DNA from: Paenibacillus sp. FSL K6-0276
GTDB taxonomy: Bacteria > Bacillota > Bacilli > Paenibacillales > Paenibacillaceae
Assembly (NCBI RefSeq): GCF_037977235.1
Contig: NZ_CP150276.1
Location: forward strand, 4,588,001-4,652,000
Direction: 5' to 3'
DNA: 64,000 nt
The notes beneath the pieces were generated by a model. It searched no databases, was not told the DNA's origin, and worked only from the letters and a program-made list of their open reading frames with translations. Shown here piece after piece: positions 40,845 through 50,471 of this stretch (position 1 is its first letter; every line of letters starts with the position of its first letter). Both the position numbers and the translations under genes were made by a program.

Positions 40845-40869
40845 CCCCCCACTAAAAAGTGAGAGGCTC
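40845..40869 (-). terminator. Terminator of the pyr operon
   Basis: On the minus strand GCCTCTCACT pairs with AGTGGGGGGC (two G-U pairs) around TTTT, followed by TTTTATTTTT. It lies 28 bp after the pyrE stop. Confidence 0.9.
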
Positions 40870-40896
40870 GCCTAGACTATACTCATTTAATTAAAA

Positions 40897-41535
40897 TTAT
40901 ACACCAAATGATGACGGATCTTTTCTCCAAGACTTCAGTAATTCTACGTCCGTCGATTCAATTTTGCCTTGTGCAAGAGCCACATCAATCAATGTGCTGT
41001 AGTTGGACAAACTTTGTAATGGCATTTCAGCTGCAGCAAAAGCATCCACTGCACGATCCAGCTCGTAGCTGAAGATTGCGAGTACAGCCAGTACTTCTGC
41101 GCCTGCTTCTTGCACGGCCTGAGCCGCTTTAATGGAACTTCCGCCAGTGGAGATCAAATCTTCAATAACGACAACCTTTTGCCCTGGTTTAATCAGACCT
41201 TCAATTTGATTCTGCTTACCGTGGCCTTTAGCTTTATCACGGATATACGCCATTGGTAGATTAAGTTTATCTGCTACCCAAGCCGCGTGAGGAATACCTG
41301 CGGTTGCTGTACCCGCGATCACTTCAGCGTCTGGATACTGGCTTTTAATAAGCTGAGCGAAGGCATCTGCAATATAGTTACGAACCTCTGGGTAAGCCAT
41401 AGTCAGACGGTTATCGCAATAGATCGGCGATTTGATGCCAGAGGTCCATGTAAATGGCTCCTGTGGACGTAATGCTACCGCTCCAATCTTAAGCAGATAA
41501 CTTGCTACTTGTTCACTTCTATTTAATGAGCTCAT
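40897..41535 (-). CDS. pyrE: Orotate phosphoribosyltransferase
   Basis: Makes orotidine 5'-phosphate from orotate and PRPP, the fifth step of UMP synthesis. The 212-residue product has FTWTSGIKSPIYCDNR, GTATAGIPHAAWVADKL, the catalytic Lys loop RDKAKGHGKQNQIEG and the PRPP motif VVVIEDLISTGGSS. Its ATG overlaps the pyrF stop (ATGA). It is the last gene of the operon and is followed by a terminator. Confidence 0.97.
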   Translation of the reverse strand: MSSLNRSEQVASYLLKIGAVALRPQEPFTWTSGIKSPIYCDNRLTMAYPEVRNYIADAFAQLIKSQYPDAEVIAGTATAGIPHAAWVADKLNLPMAYIRDKAKGHGKQNQIEGLIKPGQKVVVIEDLISTGGSSIKAAQAVQEAGAEVLAVLAIFSYELDRAVDAFAAAEMPLQSLSNYSTLIDVALAQGKIESTDVELLKSWRKDPSSFGV

Positions 41536-42278
41536 GCTTGGATCATCTCCTCAATAATATTTATTGCTGCCTGACGTGGATCTGGTGAAGCTGTAATCGG
41601 CCGTCCCACAACAAGGTAGTGACTACCCTGACGAATGGCTTTTCCAGGCGTCATAACCCGGGACTGGTCGTCCAAGGAAGCACCTGCTGGCCGGATACCC
41701 GGTGTAACCGTGCAAAATGCTGGCCCACAAGCTTCTGCGATAGCTGCGGACTCTTGCGGCGAAGCCACTACACCATCTAGACCTGCATGTGCTGCCAGCT
41801 TGGCGTATCTTACCACAGTATCCGCTACATCACCTGCGATTCCAATTTCATTATTCATCACTTCTTGACTCGTACTGGTTAGCTGGGTAACTGCAATAAT
41901 CAAAGGCATCTTAAGGGCTGCATTAGCACTAACTGCTGAAGCCGCACCAATGCGTGCTGCAGCCATCATAGCTGAGCCCCCTGCCGCGTGTACGTTAAAC
42001 ATATCAGCGCCAAGATTAGTCAGACTTTGAGCGCTACCTTTTACCGTGTTAGGGATATCATGCATCTTTACATCAACAAACACAGAATAGCCACGAGATT
42101 TCAGCTCTTGAATAAATTCCGGTCCTGCCGCATAGAACAACTGCATGCCTACCTTCATATAGCAAGGAATTCCTTCCAGCTTATCAATCAAGGCTCTTGC
42201 CCCAGTAACATCAGGATAATCCAAGGCGATCATCAGACGATTCGCCATTTCTTTCCACTCTACTTCTCCATATCCCAT
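41532..42278 (-). CDS. pyrF: Orotidine 5'-phosphate decarboxylase
   Basis: Decarboxylates OMP to UMP. ATG 42278 has TAGGAG seven bases upstream; ATG 42248 (MANRLMIALDYPD) is an alternative. The TIM-barrel product carries LMIALDYPDVTGARAL, the catalytic VFVDVKMHDIPNTV with Asp-Lys-Asp, PGIRPAGASLDDQSR and HYLVVGRPITAS. It is coupled to pyrE by overlap. A strong hairpin precedes it, where pyrK and pyrD are found in Bacillus. Confidence 0.95.
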   Translation of the reverse strand: MGYGEVEWKEMANRLMIALDYPDVTGARALIDKLEGIPCYMKVGMQLFYAAGPEFIQELKSRGYSVFVDVKMHDIPNTVKGSAQSLTNLGADMFNVHAAGGSAMMAAARIGAASAVSANAALKMPLIIAVTQLTSTSQEVMNNEIGIAGDVADTVVRYAKLAAHAGLDGVVASPQESAAIAEACGPAFCTVTPGIRPAGASLDDQSRVMTPGKAIRQGSHYLVVGRPITASPDPRQAAINIIEEMIQA

Positions 42279-42313
42279 AACCATGCTCCTATCCAGTGCA
42301 GACTAAATCCACA

Positions 42314-42354
42314 CCCTTTATTTATTAGACCCTAGGCATAGCGGAACGGTCTGC
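42314..42354 (-). other. Large intercistronic hairpin between carB and pyrF
   Basis: On the minus strand GCATAG...CTATGC encloses CGGTTTGCG paired with CGCAGACCG around TTTA. There is no U tract. It may protect or process the mRNA and marks the position of the missing pyrK-pyrD genes. Confidence 0.6.
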
Positions 42355-42388
42355 GTAAACGCAAACCGCCCTATGCATCTTTATGAGA

Positions 42389-45300
42389 TTAGTTCAATTG
42401 TCCGACAAAAGCAGGCATGGACTGTGACGAGAAGTTGATCGTCTGCAGCATTCTGAGCAAAGCCGTCACTGTATCAAGTGAAGTCATACATACGACGCCA
42501 TTCTCAACCGCTTCACGGCGGATACGGAATCCGTCACGTTCTGGCGTTTTACCTTTAGTCAGTGTATTAAAGACGAAGTTAGCTTGCCCACCACGAATCA
42601 AGTCGAGAATGTTTGGCGCACCTTCATCCAGCTTGTTTACATTCATTACGTTGAGGCCTGCTTCTTCAAGCGCTTGTGCCGTGCCTCCAGTAGCAATGAT
42701 TTTGTAACCCATGGAGTGGAAGCCTTTCATAAGTTCTACAGCTTCTGCTTTATCTTTATCTGCCACCGTAACGATGATAGCGCCTGTAGCTGGAATTTTC
42801 ATCCCTGCTCCGATCAGACCTTTGTATAAAGCTTTTGCGTACAATTTATCACGGCCCATAACTTCACCGGTCGATTTCATTTCAGGTCCGAGTGTAGGTT
42901 CTACTCTGCGCAGTTTGGCAAAAGAGAACACTGGCACTTTAACCGAAACATAATCGCTTTCTGGCCACAAACCTTCTGTATAACCGTCATCCTTCAGTTT
43001 GCTGCCAAGAATGATTTTGGTTGCCAAATGCGCCATTGGAATTCCTGTCACCTTGCTCAGGAAAGGAACCGTACGCGAGGAGCGTGGATTTACTTCGATT
43101 ACGTATACTTCATTCTGGTAGATAACAAACTGGATGTTTACCAGTCCAATTGTCTTCAGTTCCTTGGCAATCTTGATAGTGATTTCAGCGATTTTCGCTT
43201 TCAGTCCTTCATCCAGATATTGCGGAGGATATACAGCGATGGAGTCACCGGAGTGAACACCTGCGCGCTCGACATGTTCCATAATGCCCGGAATAACTAC
43301 TGTCTCACCATCACAAATCGCGTCTACCTCAACCTCTTTACCCAGCATGTAACGGTCAATCAATACCGGATGCTCTGGATTCACTTTTACCGCTTCTACC
43401 ATGTAGCTGAGCAGTTCCGTATCGTTATATACAATTTCCATTGCACGTCCGCCTAGTACGTAGGAAGGACGAACCAGTACCGGATATCCAAGGGATTGTG
43501 CAGTTTCTACGGCTTGGTTCACGTCTGTAACCGTCTTACCTTTCGGTTGAGCGATATCAAGACGTGCCAGCAAAGCTTCGAATTTCTTACGGTTCTCAGC
43601 TTCATCAATGCTGTCAAGGCTAGTTCCGAGAATCTTCACACCAGCAGCACTTAGTGGTGCCGCAAGGTTGATCGCTGTCTGACCACCGAATTGAACGATA
43701 ACCCCAATCGGATTCTCTTGCGCAATTACGTTCATGACATCTTCGAAGAATAGGGGTTCAAAATACAACCGATCAGAAGTATTGAAGTCTGTAGACACAG
43801 TCTCTGGGTTATTGTTAATGATAACCGCTTCATATCCAGCCTTCTGAATAGCCCATACCGCATGCACTGTGGAGTAATCGAACTCAATCCCTTGACCGAT
43901 CCGGATTGGACCAGATCCCAGCACGATAACCTTTTGCTTATCAGAATGAATGACCTCATTCTCAGTCTCATAAGTAGAGTAGTAGTAAGGTGTAGAAGCT
44001 TCGAACTCAGCTGCACAGGTATCTACCATTTTGAACACAGGCGTTAATCCTTGCTCCAAACGTAGCGCGCGCACATCAGCTTCTTTGGTATATTTGCCGT
44101 CCGCTTGTCCTTCTGCACGAATTTCAGCAATTGCACGGTCTGTAAAGCCTTTGCGTTTCGCTTGATATAGAGTTTCCGCAGACAAAGTTTCTTCGCCGCG
44201 AATAACATCTTCAAAGTTAATCAAACCTTCAATTTTGGAGAGGAACCACCAGTCCACGTTCGTGATATCCTGGATCTCTTGCAAACCGTAACCACGACGG
44301 AAAGCTTCAGCTATCAGGAACAGACGCTCATCGTCAGGCTTCGCAAGACGTTCACGCAACACGCTCTCTTCCAGTGTCTCAGCACCTGGCAGACGGAAAC
44401 GATGAACACCGATTTCCAAGGAACGAATCGCTTTATGAATCGACTCTTCAAAAGTACGGCCGATTGCCATCACTTCGCCTGTCGCTTTCATCTGCGTACC
44501 AAGCTTACGGTTCGCATGAATGAACTTGTCGAACGGCCAGCGTGGAATTTTACTTACAATATAGTCAAGTGTAGGTTCGAAGCATGCATAGGTCTGTCCG
44601 GTAACCGGATTGACGATTTCATCCAGCGTGTAACCCATCGCGATTTTGGCAGCCATTTTGGCAATTGGATATCCAGTTGCTTTGGAAGCCAAAGCCGAGG
44701 AACGGCTAACACGCGGGTTTACTTCGATTACATAGTATTGATAACTTTGTGGATCAAGTGCGAACTGTACGTTACATCCACCCTCAATATTCAGGGCGCG
44801 AATGATTTTGAGCGAAGCAGTACGCAGCATTTGATATTCGCGATCTGACAACGTCTGGCTAGGTGCTACAACAATACTGTCACCTGTATGTACGCCTACA
44901 GGATCAAAGTTTTCCATGTTGCAGACAACGATACAGTTGTCATTGGCATCACGCATAACCTCGTATTCAACTTCCTTCATGCCGGCAATACTCTTTTCAA
45001 CCAGACATTGTCCGATTGGGCTATAACGAATACCTGCTTTGACTGTTTCACGCAGTTCTTCTTCGTTGTCGCAGATCCCGCCGCCTGTACCGCCAAGTGT
45101 ATAGGCTGGACGTACAATCAGAGGGAAACCAATTTCCTCAGCGAATTTCATTGCTTCATCTACAGTGGTGATAATACTGCTATCAGGTACAGGTTGATCC
45201 AATTCACGCATTAGATCACGGAACAAATCGCGATCTTCTGCTTTCTCGATGGAATCAAGCTGTGTACCGAGAAGCTTAACATTCTCTTGCTCAAGTACAC

Positions 45301-45616
45301 CTGCACGAGCCAATTCTACAGCCATATTGAGGCCGGTCTGACCGCCCAGTGTTGGGAGCAATCCATCTGGACGCTCCTGGCGAATAATAGCAGTCACGAA
45401 TTCAAGCGTAATAGGCTCGATGTATACTTTATCTGCAATATTGGTATCTGTCATAATCGTTGCTGGGTTACTGTTAATCAGTACGACTTCCACGCCTTCT
45501 TCTTTAAGGGCTTGGCAAGCCTGAGTTCCTGCGTAGTCAAACTCCGCTGCTTGACCAATGACGATCGGTCCGGAACCGATCACTAGAATTTTTTTAAGCT
45601 TATCGTTCTTTGGCAT
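42389..45616 (-). CDS. carB: Carbamoyl-phosphate synthase, large subunit
   Basis: A 1075-residue enzyme that uses two ATP to make carbamoyl phosphate from bicarbonate and ammonia delivered by the small subunit. Both ATP-grasp halves are visible: first IVIGQAAEFDYAGTQACQAL and GGTGGGICDNEEEL, second PIRIGQGIEFDYSTVHAVWA and VLGGRAMEIVYND. VNPRVSRSSALASKATGYP and VNPRSSRTVPFLSKVTG are the metal-binding loops. The C-terminal MGS-like domain (IIVTVADKDKAEAVELMKGF, IIATGGTAQALEEAG) is the allosteric site. It starts one base after carA (pyrAB in Bacillus naming). Confidence 0.98.
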   Translation of the reverse strand: MPKNDKLKKILVIGSGPIVIGQAAEFDYAGTQACQALKEEGVEVVLINSNPATIMTDTNIADKVYIEPITLEFVTAIIRQERPDGLLPTLGGQTGLNMAVELARAGVLEQENVKLLGTQLDSIEKAEDRDLFRDLMRELDQPVPDSSIITTVDEAMKFAEEIGFPLIVRPAYTLGGTGGGICDNEEELRETVKAGIRYSPIGQCLVEKSIAGMKEVEYEVMRDANDNCIVVCNMENFDPVGVHTGDSIVVAPSQTLSDREYQMLRTASLKIIRALNIEGGCNVQFALDPQSYQYYVIEVNPRVSRSSALASKATGYPIAKMAAKIAMGYTLDEIVNPVTGQTYACFEPTLDYIVSKIPRWPFDKFIHANRKLGTQMKATGEVMAIGRTFEESIHKAIRSLEIGVHRFRLPGAETLEESVLRERLAKPDDERLFLIAEAFRRGYGLQEIQDITNVDWWFLSKIEGLINFEDVIRGEETLSAETLYQAKRKGFTDRAIAEIRAEGQADGKYTKEADVRALRLEQGLTPVFKMVDTCAAEFEASTPYYYSTYETENEVIHSDKQKVIVLGSGPIRIGQGIEFDYSTVHAVWAIQKAGYEAVIINNNPETVSTDFNTSDRLYFEPLFFEDVMNVIAQENPIGVIVQFGGQTAINLAAPLSAAGVKILGTSLDSIDEAENRKKFEALLARLDIAQPKGKTVTDVNQAVETAQSLGYPVLVRPSYVLGGRAMEIVYNDTELLSYMVEAVKVNPEHPVLIDRYMLGKEVEVDAICDGETVVIPGIMEHVERAGVHSGDSIAVYPPQYLDEGLKAKIAEITIKIAKELKTIGLVNIQFVIYQNEVYVIEVNPRSSRTVPFLSKVTGIPMAHLATKIILGSKLKDDGYTEGLWPESDYVSVKVPVFSFAKLRRVEPTLGPEMKSTGEVMGRDKLYAKALYKGLIGAGMKIPATGAIIVTVADKDKAEAVELMKGFHSMGYKIIATGGTAQALEEAGLNVMNVNKLDEGAPNILDLIRGGQANFVFNTLTKGKTPERDGFRIRREAVENGVVCMTSLDTVTALLRMLQTINFSSQSMPAFVGQLN

Positions 45617-45617
45617 G

Positions 45618-46796
45618 TTATAGAGCTCCTTTCACGGCTTCAAGCTGTAAGTTAGTTTTTGGCACCGTGATTCTGGCGTTTGCCGCAAGTTGTGCCTGAC
45701 GTGAAACAACAGGTGTCTTTGCTTTATAATCTGCAATCATTTGCAGGAAGCGATCGAACAAGTAGCTGCTGTCATGTGGTCCTGGCGCCGCTTCTGGATG
45801 ATATTGCACCGAAAATGCTGGGTAACGAGTATGTTTAATTCCTTCAACAGTCTTATCATTATTATTAATGTGAGTAACTTCTAGTTCAGTGTTCTTCACA
45901 GATTCCTCATTCACGGTATAACCATGGTTCTGGGAAGTGATGAAGCAGCGTCCGCTTTCCAGTTCCTTCACAGGGTGATTCCCTCCGCGGTGACCGAATT
46001 TCAGCTTCTCTGTATCTGCTCCACAAGCCAGTGCAAACAACTGATGACCTAGGCAGATTCCGAAGATCGGATATTCGCCAAGCAATTCAGAAATCGTCTT
46101 GACAGCGTGAGGCACATCTTTCGGGTCCCCAGGGCCATTGGAAAGTAGGATACCATCTGGGTTCAGACGGCGAACTTCTTCCGCTTTAACATCATGTGGC
46201 ACAACAACAACATCACAACCACGGTCGTTAAGCTCTCGTAGGATACCAGCTTTTGCACCATAATCTACAAGCACAATTCTTTCTTTGTTGCCTGGGCTGC
46301 TGTACGAACTTGCAGTTGATGTACGAGCTACCTGATTGCGCAATTCCTCAATCGTCGTATTTCCCATCATTTCCATCAGTTCCTCTACACGTTTGTTAGA
46401 GGTCGTCAGGATTGCTTTCATTGTTCCGTAGTGGCGAATAATCCGAGTCAACATCCGGGTATCAATCTCGCTGATCCCTGGAATATCGTATTCTTTTAGC
46501 AGATCGTCCACACTATATTCAGCACGCCAGTTACTAGGTACTTCTTCATGACGACGCACTACAAAACCGTGTACGAAAGGTCGAACAGATTCAAAGTCAT
46601 CCCGAGTAATCCCGTAGTTCCCGATCAATGGGTAAGTCATTGTAACGATTTGTCCGCAATATGAAGGGTCAGACAGCACCTCTTGATATCCTGTAATTCC
46701 TGTATTAAAAACAACCTCGCCTGTCTTTTCACCCTCAGCGCCAAATGCGGTACCTGTAAATAAAGTTCCGTCTTGCAGCAGCAATCTCGCCTGCAT
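45618..46796 (-). CDS. carA: Carbamoyl-phosphate synthase, small subunit
   Basis: ATG 46796 (MQARLLLQDG) has AAGGAG nine bases upstream; the longer frame starts at 46814. The 392-residue product has a CPSase N-terminal domain (FTGTAFGAEGEKTGEVVFN) and a class-I glutaminase with Cys in FGICLGHQLFALACG and His-Glu in SVQYHPEAAPGPHD. It hydrolyses glutamine and channels ammonia to carB. In Bacillus it is called pyrAA. Confidence 0.97.
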   Translation of the reverse strand: MQARLLLQDGTLFTGTAFGAEGEKTGEVVFNTGITGYQEVLSDPSYCGQIVTMTYPLIGNYGITRDDFESVRPFVHGFVVRRHEEVPSNWRAEYSVDDLLKEYDIPGISEIDTRMLTRIIRHYGTMKAILTTSNKRVEELMEMMGNTTIEELRNQVARTSTASSYSSPGNKERIVLVDYGAKAGILRELNDRGCDVVVVPHDVKAEEVRRLNPDGILLSNGPGDPKDVPHAVKTISELLGEYPIFGICLGHQLFALACGADTEKLKFGHRGGNHPVKELESGRCFITSQNHGYTVNEESVKNTELEVTHINNNDKTVEGIKHTRYPAFSVQYHPEAAPGPHDSSYLFDRFLQMIADYKAKTPVVSRQAQLAANARITVPKTNLQLEAVKGAL

Positions 46797-46914
46797 CCCA
46801 TTCCACTCCTTCATGTTTCTGTAGTCTAATGCTTATGCCTTACAAGCCTTCCGGAGTGAACGTGTACACAATCGCTGCATCCGTAAAGATCAGCAACTCC
46901 GCCCCACCAGTCTG

Positions 46915-48198
46915 CTAGTTTTTCTCAGTCCATACGGCTTTGCCGTCTACCCATGTCATTACTGGCCAGCCCTTAAGCTTCCAACCACCAAAAGGAGTAT
47001 TCCGTCCTTTACTTGCAAAAGAACCTGGGTCTACTTCTTTTTCTTGCTCCAGATCAATCAGCGTCAAATCTGCAGGAGCTCCGATATCCATCACACCGGT
47101 GTTCAGTCTGAATACCCGTGCAGGATCAGCAGTCATTCTTTGTACTAGTAAGGATAAATCCCATTTCCCGGTTGCTACAAACGCTGTGTATAGTAGAGGG
47201 AAAGCTGTTTCGAATCCAACGATACCAAAAGGTGCAAGTTGCATGCCTTTAGCCTTCTCTTCCTCACTATGTGGCGCGTGATCCGTAACAATCATATCTA
47301 GTGTGCCGTCAAGCAGACCTTCGATACACGCCTCAACATCGCGGCGGGAGCGTAGCGGCGGGTTCATTTTCCAATTCGCATCAAGGCCTGGAATATCTTC
47401 TTCAGAGAGCAGTAAGTGATGCGGACACACCTCAGCAGTTACTTTAATACCGATCTCTCTCGCTTGGCGAATCAGTCGCACCGATTGTTCAGTACTTACA
47501 TGGCATACATGGTAATGAACGCCTGTCGCTTCAGCCAGCAAAATATCGCGTCCAACATGGATGGCTTCCGACTCATTTGGAATTCCTTTCAGGCCATGCT
47601 TTCTTGCGAACTCACCTTCGGCTACACAGCAGCCTTCAACCAGTGAATTATCCTCGCAGTGAGCGATGACTGGCATATCCAGTGCTGCGGCGATGTTCAT
47701 TGCATCTTTCATCATTTGAGCACTTTGCACGCCCACGCCGTCGTCGGTATAACCAATAGCTCCAGCTTCTTTAAGCGCCGCAAAATCAGTCAGCTCACGT
47801 CCGAGCTCATTTTTAGTAATGGCCGCATAAGGAAGTACTTTAACTAGTCCTGCTTCACGCGCTTTGTCTTTCACAAATTGTACGATTTCCGGAGTATCTG
47901 TTACCGGGCGAGTATTAGGCATACAAGCGATGGTTGTAAATCCGCCTTTGGCAGCCGAGCGACTTCCGGTTTCCACTGTTTCCTTGTGTTCAAATCCCGG
48001 TTCGCGTAAGTGCACATGCATATCAATGAGTCCCGGAATGAGCAGCTTGCCTTCAGCATCAATGATCTCTCCAGCTTCTGGTGCAGCTTCATTTCCATCG
48101 ATTAAGGCCGAGATAACACCTTCTTCAAGTACAATATGTTTCCGCTCTAACAAGCCTTCCTTATTCAATACGCTGGCGTTTCTAATAATCACTGTCAT
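46915..48198 (-). CDS. pyrC: Dihydroorotase
   Basis: A 427-residue class I dihydroorotase that closes carbamoyl aspartate to dihydroorotate. Metal ligands: DMHVHLREPGFEHKET and the later IAHCEDNSLVEG, HVCHVSTEQSVRLIRQ and MIVTDHAPHSEEEK. It is preceded by a 109 bp gap with an AT-rich stretch containing TATAAT (near 48247), a possible internal promoter. The gap to carA (100 bp) holds no gene I trust. Confidence 0.97.
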   Translation of the reverse strand: MTVIIRNASVLNKEGLLERKHIVLEEGVISALIDGNEAAPEAGEIIDAEGKLLIPGLIDMHVHLREPGFEHKETVETGSRSAAKGGFTTIACMPNTRPVTDTPEIVQFVKDKAREAGLVKVLPYAAITKNELGRELTDFAALKEAGAIGYTDDGVGVQSAQMMKDAMNIAAALDMPVIAHCEDNSLVEGCCVAEGEFARKHGLKGIPNESEAIHVGRDILLAEATGVHYHVCHVSTEQSVRLIRQAREIGIKVTAEVCPHHLLLSEEDIPGLDANWKMNPPLRSRRDVEACIEGLLDGTLDMIVTDHAPHSEEEKAKGMQLAPFGIVGFETAFPLLYTAFVATGKWDLSLLVQRMTADPARVFRLNTGVMDIGAPADLTLIDLEQEKEVDPGSFASKGRNTPFGGWKLKGWPVMTWVDGKAVWTEKN

Positions 48199-48307
48199 GA
48201 TTCTACCTTTACCCTCAGATCCCGGCTGCGGGCCCTCTCATTATTATATAATAAAAATTCATATTTGTGTATATTTATTAGTCTCTATACATCATCATTC
48301 TTTAACT

Positions 48308-49213
48308 TTAAAGTAAAGCTCTTTCGAGAACTGCCATCCGAACCGGCACCCCATTAGACATTTGCGGGAAAATCCTTGATTGACTGCACTCTACAACTGC
48401 ATCATCAATCTCGACATTCCGGTTAACCGGAGCTGGATGCATAATGATTGTATCTTTTGCGAGCTTAGCTGCGCGTTCTTCCGTTAAACCGTACTGTCTA
48501 CGGTAATCTGCCGCGGAAAGTACGATACCAGAAGCATGGCGTTCCAGCTGCACACGAAGCATCATGACCACATCTGCTTTAAGAGCTTCCTCTATGGTTA
48601 CATAAGGTGCGTATTCCATAAGCTCAGGAGCCTTCATATTCTCCGGTGCGCAGAATTGCACTTTAGCCCCCAGCTTTGTAAGCCCCCACAGATTGGAGCG
48701 TGCTACCCGGCTATGCATGATGTCCCCGATAATAGAAACCGTGAGGCCCTTTAATTCTCCAAACGTTTTTGTCATGGTGTAAAGATCTAGCAGTGCTTGC
48801 GTTGGATGTTCATTGTTGCCGTCGCCTGCATTAATAAGCGGTATGGACACCTTCTCAGCTAACTGCTGCAGCACACCTGCAGGCTTCAAACGCACAACTC
48901 CGGCATCGATCCCCATCGATTCCAGTGTGCGTACTGTATCGTAGATCGACTCCCCTTTTTCTACACTAGAAGCTGCAGCCGTAAAATTAAGTACTTGTGC
49001 ACCCAGTCGTTTCTCTGCCATTTCAAAAGAGAAGCGTGTGCGTGTGCTATTCTCAAAGAACATGTTAGAAATAAAATGCGAGTTTAAAATGGGAGTTAGC
49101 TTCTCACTTTGATTGTCCCAGTATGCTGTTCTGTTCAGCAGCCCAGTGATTTCCGACCGATCAAGCTCTTTTATTCCCAGCAGACTACGTTCCTTTACCT
49201 TGGTAAGTGTCAT
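48308..49213 (-). CDS. pyrB: Aspartate carbamoyltransferase
   Basis: ATG 49213 has GGGAGGAACG upstream; the longer frame to 49255 overlaps pyrR. The 301-residue catalytic chain carries FFENSTRTRFSFEMAEKRLG (carbamoyl phosphate loop), NAGDGNNEHPTQALLDLYTM and IMHSRVARSNLWGLTKLGA. It joins carbamoyl phosphate to aspartate. No regulatory pyrI gene is present, as usual in Bacilli. Confidence 0.97.
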   Translation of the reverse strand: MTLTKVKERSLLGIKELDRSEITGLLNRTAYWDNQSEKLTPILNSHFISNMFFENSTRTRFSFEMAEKRLGAQVLNFTAAASSVEKGESIYDTVRTLESMGIDAGVVRLKPAGVLQQLAEKVSIPLINAGDGNNEHPTQALLDLYTMTKTFGELKGLTVSIIGDIMHSRVARSNLWGLTKLGAKVQFCAPENMKAPELMEYAPYVTIEEALKADVVMMLRVQLERHASGIVLSAADYRRQYGLTEERAAKLAKDTIIMHPAPVNRNVEIDDAVVECSQSRIFPQMSNGVPVRMAVLERALL

Positions 49214-49217
49214 GATG

Positions 49218-49781
49218 TTATCGTTCCTCCCGGTTTGAAATAATGTAGACCTCATCTTTGCCGTCGTATTCCTTCAGCGCCACTTCAATCTGCTCATGCT
49301 TTGAGGTAGGTACATTCTTACCGATGTAGTCTGGCCGGATCGGCAGCTCGCGGTGTCCACGGTCAGCCAATACTGCCAGTTGAATCATTCGTGGGCGTCC
49401 GCAATCCATCAAAGCGTCCATTGCCGCGCGGATGGTTCGTCCGGTGTAAAGCACATCGTCGAACAAAATAACCTTCTTATCATGGATGCCATCACTGCCG
49501 GAAGTAATAATGACGTTACTCTTCACTACCGCTTCACTGCCTTCTACTTCACGGTCATCCCGGTAATGCGTAATGTCGAGTTCGCCGTAAGGAATCTCGA
49601 CGCCTTCAATCTCCTTGATGCGCTCAGCGATGCGCTGTGCCAGGTATACGCCTCGTGTCCGGATGCCGACCAGCAGACAGTTCTCAATCCCTTTGTTCTT
49701 CTCCAAAATCTCATGAGCAATACGGGATAATGCCCGGCGGATCGCCGTTTCGTCCATAATCACATTTTTCTCAGTAACCAT
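49218..49781 (-). CDS. pyrR: PyrR: pyr mRNA-binding attenuator / uracil phosphoribosyltransferase
   Basis: ATG 49781 has GGAGGGTGAC upstream. The 187-residue product has IMDETAIRRALSRIAHEILE, VGIRTRGVYLAQRI, the PRPP motif VILFDDVLYTGRTIRAAMD and an end DEVYIISNREER. PyrR binds UMP/UTP, then the leader RNA, and promotes termination; it also has uracil phosphoribosyltransferase activity. Its binding loop is present in the leader directly upstream. It is the first gene of the operon. Confidence 0.97.
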   Translation of the reverse strand: MVTEKNVIMDETAIRRALSRIAHEILEKNKGIENCLLVGIRTRGVYLAQRIAERIKEIEGVEIPYGELDITHYRDDREVEGSEAVVKSNVIITSGSDGIHDKKVILFDDVLYTGRTIRAAMDALMDCGRPRMIQLAVLADRGHRELPIRPDYIGKNVPTSKHEQIEVALKEYDGKDEVYIISNREER

Positions 49782-49835
49782 AATCTTGTCACCCTCCACT
49801 TGTTCGCCTGTTCAAGTTCCTGGAAATCAAAAAAC

Positions 49836-49990
49836 TCCTTGCCTATAACAGGCAAGGAGTGAAATCCGCAGATGAAGAAGATGATGGCCGCGCGCATAAA
49901 AAGACAGTCCGGTGTATACACACGGATACCCTTCTAAGAGTCGCGAACCTCGATTCACGTTACCTTGCCAGCCTCACAGGACTGAATTAA
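49836..49990 (-). promoter_or_regulatory. PyrR attenuator: binding loop and terminator
   Basis: On the minus strand the leader contains CAGTCCTGTGAGGCTGGCA, close to the Bacillus PyrR loop (CAGTCCAGAGAGGCT). About 120 bases downstream lies an intrinsic terminator: ACTCCTTGCC and GGCAAGGAGT with TTTTTTGATT (49836-49863). High UMP would let PyrR free the terminator; low UMP allows read-through. The rest of the gene-free stretch 49782-50041 is this leader. Confidence 0.92.
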
Positions 49991-50012
49991 AGGCGCTATT
50001 CATTTAACCAGA

Positions 50013-50041
50013 ATTATGACAGAACAAACCCTGCATGTCAA
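50013..50041 (-). promoter_or_regulatory. Promoter of the pyr operon
   Basis: -35 TTGACA (50041-50036) and -10 CATAAT (50018-50013) with exactly 17 bp between on the minus strand. The transcript would begin around 50006 and read into the PyrR leader. Confidence 0.92.
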
Positions 50042-50219
50042 CTTTATCTGCCTAAACTGCAGCACATTCGAAGCCCGCTTCGATTAACAACAAGAGGAAG
50101 CGGTAATGCTGGATATTTCTTATATTTCCTTATTTCCCACACCCATCCTGTAGACTCCTATAATTTACATTTTGAATTTTTCGATCTGGATTAACTTCCC
50201 AGCTCACTTCTGCTGAGAA

Positions 50220-50400
50220 AGCTATTCAGGGATTGCGTGGATAGAGGGTATTATAGGGAAAACCTCCCAATAATTAGGTCATAGTAGTCATTATGATCAG
50301 GTTATGCGGAATTCCTCCCTATAAATTAAAGGATTTCCTTTGAATACGACCAAATAAGCCGAAATAGAGGGAACAATTCCACTAGCCTTGCATTAAACCT
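50220..50400. repeat. Dispersed palindromic GGAATTCC repeats upstream of the pyr promoter
   Basis: Copies of a palindrome of the type TAGAGGGAA-N-TTCCCTCTA occur near 50241, 50326-50347 and 50358-50382. Related copies lie at 51.9 kb and 60.9-61.1 kb. The gene-free stretch 50042-50471 contains little else visible. They look like host interspersed repeats. Confidence 0.6.
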
Positions 50401-50471
50401 AACATGAAAAATCATTTTTGCATAAATTACTTTATTTTCAATATATTGATGTAATTTTACTGGTTAAACCC

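Noticed and set aside
46815..46914. Possible small gene between carA and pyrC
   Set aside because: A short hydrophobic frame exists but has no start codon with a ribosome site.
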